A stretch of DNA of 64,000 nt from Sapria himalayana (taxonomy: Eukaryota > Streptophyta > Magnoliopsida > Malpighiales > Rafflesiaceae): contig JAREIK010005314.1 in the NCBI GenBank assembly GCA_029783825.1, forward strand, positions 1 through 64,000, given 5' to 3'. The first letter of the stretch is position 1. Each line of letters starts with the position of its first letter. Below, in pieces: positions 61,991 to 64,000 of the stretch. The notes beneath the pieces are model-generated. The model was not told where the DNA came from. It did no database searches and worked only from the letters and a program-made list of their open reading frames with translations. Both the position numbers and the translations under genes were made by a program.

Positions 61991-62344
61991 GGAACCACCA
62001 AAGTAGTGGCCACTTTCATAACAACAATATAGTTTTTACTCACTTGATTCTACTTAGAAAATCACTCTCTTTGATACATATAAAAAAAGAATGAAAAGAA
62101 CACAACCCACTTGTTACACACACTACACCATGGCTACATCAAACATACACACGGTGCACATCCAATACATCAAGCACACATGCACGTTCACTGCACCACA
62201 CACACACACACATACTATGCACTTCTAGGCAGTTATGCACCATAGCTACATGTCTACAGGACCATATCTCATGGCATCTCTACCCATTGGACCATGCACC
62301 CATTAATAGCATATGCTTGCAAAATAAATCAAACACTAATAAGA
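61991..62344. other. CA-rich unassigned segment in fragment D
   Basis: Plus-strand text is rich in ACAC and CACA words (for example CACACACACACACA near 62198), with no gene recognised in any frame. Confidence 0.4.
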
Positions 62345-62642
62345 ACTTTTAAAAAACACCTTTTGCAGCACCTTCTGCAATATCAAGCCACATGATCCAA
62401 TTAATAATTTTTATATTGGTGAACTGGTCGATCAATGTTACATGCATTAATGACTACCTCAGTTGATATCGATTGAACTATATATAAGATATGAGTTACT
62501 ATAAATATGCTCCTTCAATGTTCCATTGGGCATGAACTCATAAACAAGGATACAGCCTCCATCTTGACAATATCCAATGAATTGCACTAAGTTTCTATGG
62601 TGTATTCTTGAAATTAGAGTCATCTAAAAAAGATGTAGATAT
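62345..62642 (-). pseudogene. Captured LRR receptor-like kinase fragment (kinase domain)
   Basis: On the minus strand from 62625 the translation is [40 protein letters not shown], then YSNSYLIYSSIDIN and a stop. After a gap it resumes INWIMWLDIAEGAAKGV at about 62350-62410. This matches kinase subdomains IV to VI of plant LRR receptor kinases (pattern: [34 protein letters not shown] ... INWIKRLEIAEDAAKGIEYLH). The ATP-binding loop, HRD and DFG motifs are not present, so it is a short exon-sized fragment. It lies between the TNPA tail and the break at 62690, like the captured pieces in A, B and C. Confidence 0.85.
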
Positions 62643-62699
62643 GGTCCAATCAATAATTAGCAGCTACAATTTTTCGATAAGTAGAAAGAAGACATTTTA

Positions 62700-64000
62700 G
62701 CGTTGCACATTAACCTAGCAGTTATCATAGATTTAAAAAAAATATAATGCTTCAATATGTTAATACGGTCATGTTAATTATGAAATATAAAAATTTGTAA
62801 TAAAAAAACATTAAATAATTAATTTTATAATTAAAATCATTTTAAAAGATATTTTAATAAATAAATGAATATATATATAAATTTCTACTTATAAAAAGGT
62901 AAAATAATTAATTGTACGATAAAATAAAATATATTTACAAAAATATTTCAATTAATGAATAAACAAGTAAATATTCATATTATTTAAAGTTAAAAAATAT
63001 ATATTGTTATGATTATAGGAAACTTTTAAAAAAATAATTACTAAAAGATTTGAAATTTTTGAATTATAAAAAAAATTGCAAATTTTTCATAAAATTTTTA
63101 AAAAAATAAATTAAAACTTAAAGATAATTACATAGATATTTTAATTAAATCAAAAAAAATTGTTGATTTAAAAAATAATATCTCTGTGTGGTAATTAATA
63201 GAACACTTCAAGTGTTTTAAGGGTTTAGAAAAAGTTATTTAAAACATTACTAATGATATTTTTTGTTCTAAAAAAAATTAAAATTTCTCCTAAGTTTATT
63301 TGAAATCAAGTTTTATTTTTTGACCCTATTGAAATTTATAAGAATTAAAGAATTGAGTAGGATTTTTACTATTAGCTTTTAATATTCCATTTTTATTAAA
63401 ATAATAAATATAATTTTTTTTAATGATTTTCTCACATTAAGTAATATTTGGAATTTTATAAATTATAAATTAAATCAAATAATATATAATTTTATGCCTT
63501 TAAAATTTTATCATATTATATTCAAAAAAAATAATATGAATTTTTAAAAAATGATTTCCATAAAAAAAAAAATATATATATATATATATATGAAATACTT
63601 TTTTATAATCTCATATTATATTTTTAATTATGAAATAATATTAAAAATTTATCCATAAATAATAAATAAAATGAAATGTTATAATTTTTGTATAGTTATA
63701 CATTTTTACAATTTATTTATGGTTATATTATAAAAATGTTTTTTTAAATTAATGAAATAATATAAAAATTTGATTACCAATTATTAGTTTTCAAAGTTAT
63801 TAGTAATATTTTTTCTTCTTCAATTTTACAGAGATTAATACATTTTTTTATTTCTAAAATTAATTTCATTAATTAATAAATAATATTACAAAAAATAACC
63901 ATTAAAATTTCATTACCTATTAACCATAAATTTTTTTATCTGTGAAATAATATCATTTATGGTTAAATAAAAATCTATTTAATTTTCTTAATTTAAATTA
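62700..64000 (+). other. AT-rich CACTA internal region, element E (plus orientation)
   Basis: 62750-63620 matches the A, B and C copies in plus orientation (ATTAATGAATAAACAAGTAAATATTC; AAGAATTAAAGAATTGAGTAGG). 63690-64000 matches 5300-5600 in A (CAAAGTTATTAGTAATATT; CTATTAACCATAAATTTTTTTATC). There is no 5' TIR or subterminal block between it and fragment D. It runs off the right edge of the window. Confidence 0.6.

Larger units (their letters stand above)
61166..62690 (-). mobile_element. CACTA fragment D, inverted and internally deleted
   Basis: It begins CATTACAAAAAAAGCC, which reverse-complements to the 3' end of element A (GGCTTTTTCTTGTAGTC type, then CCACCTTGG). Reading leftward on the minus strand, the fragment has a captured receptor-kinase piece, a shortened TNPA-like tail, 3' subterminal repeats and the terminus. 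Orientation is therefore opposite to A, B and C. The right edge near 62690 is set by the start of sequence that matches the 5' internal region in plus orientation. Confidence 0.75.

Noticed and set aside
1..64000. CRISPR array, bacterial operon, rRNA or tRNA genes
   Set aside because: The tandem repeats have no spacers of uniform length, the coding remnants are eukaryotic transposon and plant genes, and no tRNA or rRNA sequence was recognised on either strand by eye.

Overview
This is a very AT-rich stretch of plant nuclear DNA, built almost entirely from DNA transposons and a degenerate GATA/TATC tetranucleotide microsatellite. A flowering plant is indicated by the transposase families (CACTA/En-Spm TNPD- and TNPA-like genes, a plant hAT transposase), by a plant-type LINE ORF1 and by plant-like gene fragments (endoplasmin/GRP94, ARF1, PP2A catalytic subunit, LRR receptor kinase). 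I cannot name the species. I see no intact, confidently functional gene; almost every coding stretch carries stops, frameshifts or deletions.

Layout from left to right. 1-2596: GATA array. 2597-16590: CACTA element A (+), with remnants of both transposase genes and a captured PP2A fragment. 16591-17746: GATA array. 17747-29369: CACTA element B (+), with no transposase remnant recognised but a captured GRP94 (HSP90) gene fragment. 29370-35745: microsatellite array that changes polarity from GATA to TATC at an 86-bp perfect palindrome (30804-30889) and carries a LINE ORF1 insertion (30902-32000). 35746-51798: CACTA element C (+), with both transposase genes in better condition than in A, a captured ARF1-like ORF and a Ty3/gypsy remnant. 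51799-61165: TATC array split by a 4.2-kb hAT element (55880-60075). 61166 to about 62690: inverted, deleted CACTA fragment D (-) with a receptor-kinase fragment. About 62700-64000: start of another plus-oriented copy (E) of the CACTA internal AT-rich region.

Two patterns stand out. First, all seven CACTA ends visible here (two of A, two of B, two of C, one of D) abut the GATA/TATC microsatellite and nothing else. Four of them retain recognisable CACTACAAGAAAA-like termini. Second, A, B, C and D each carry a different host-gene fragment, so this looks like a family of gene-capturing (Pack-CACTA-type) elements.

The transposase genes of A and C are collinear: a transposase-associated domain, then the tnp2/Transposase_21 core, DUF4218 and DUF4216, then a TNPA-like protein ending in a coiled coil. 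Family relationships come from reading translations by eye; no database search was run.
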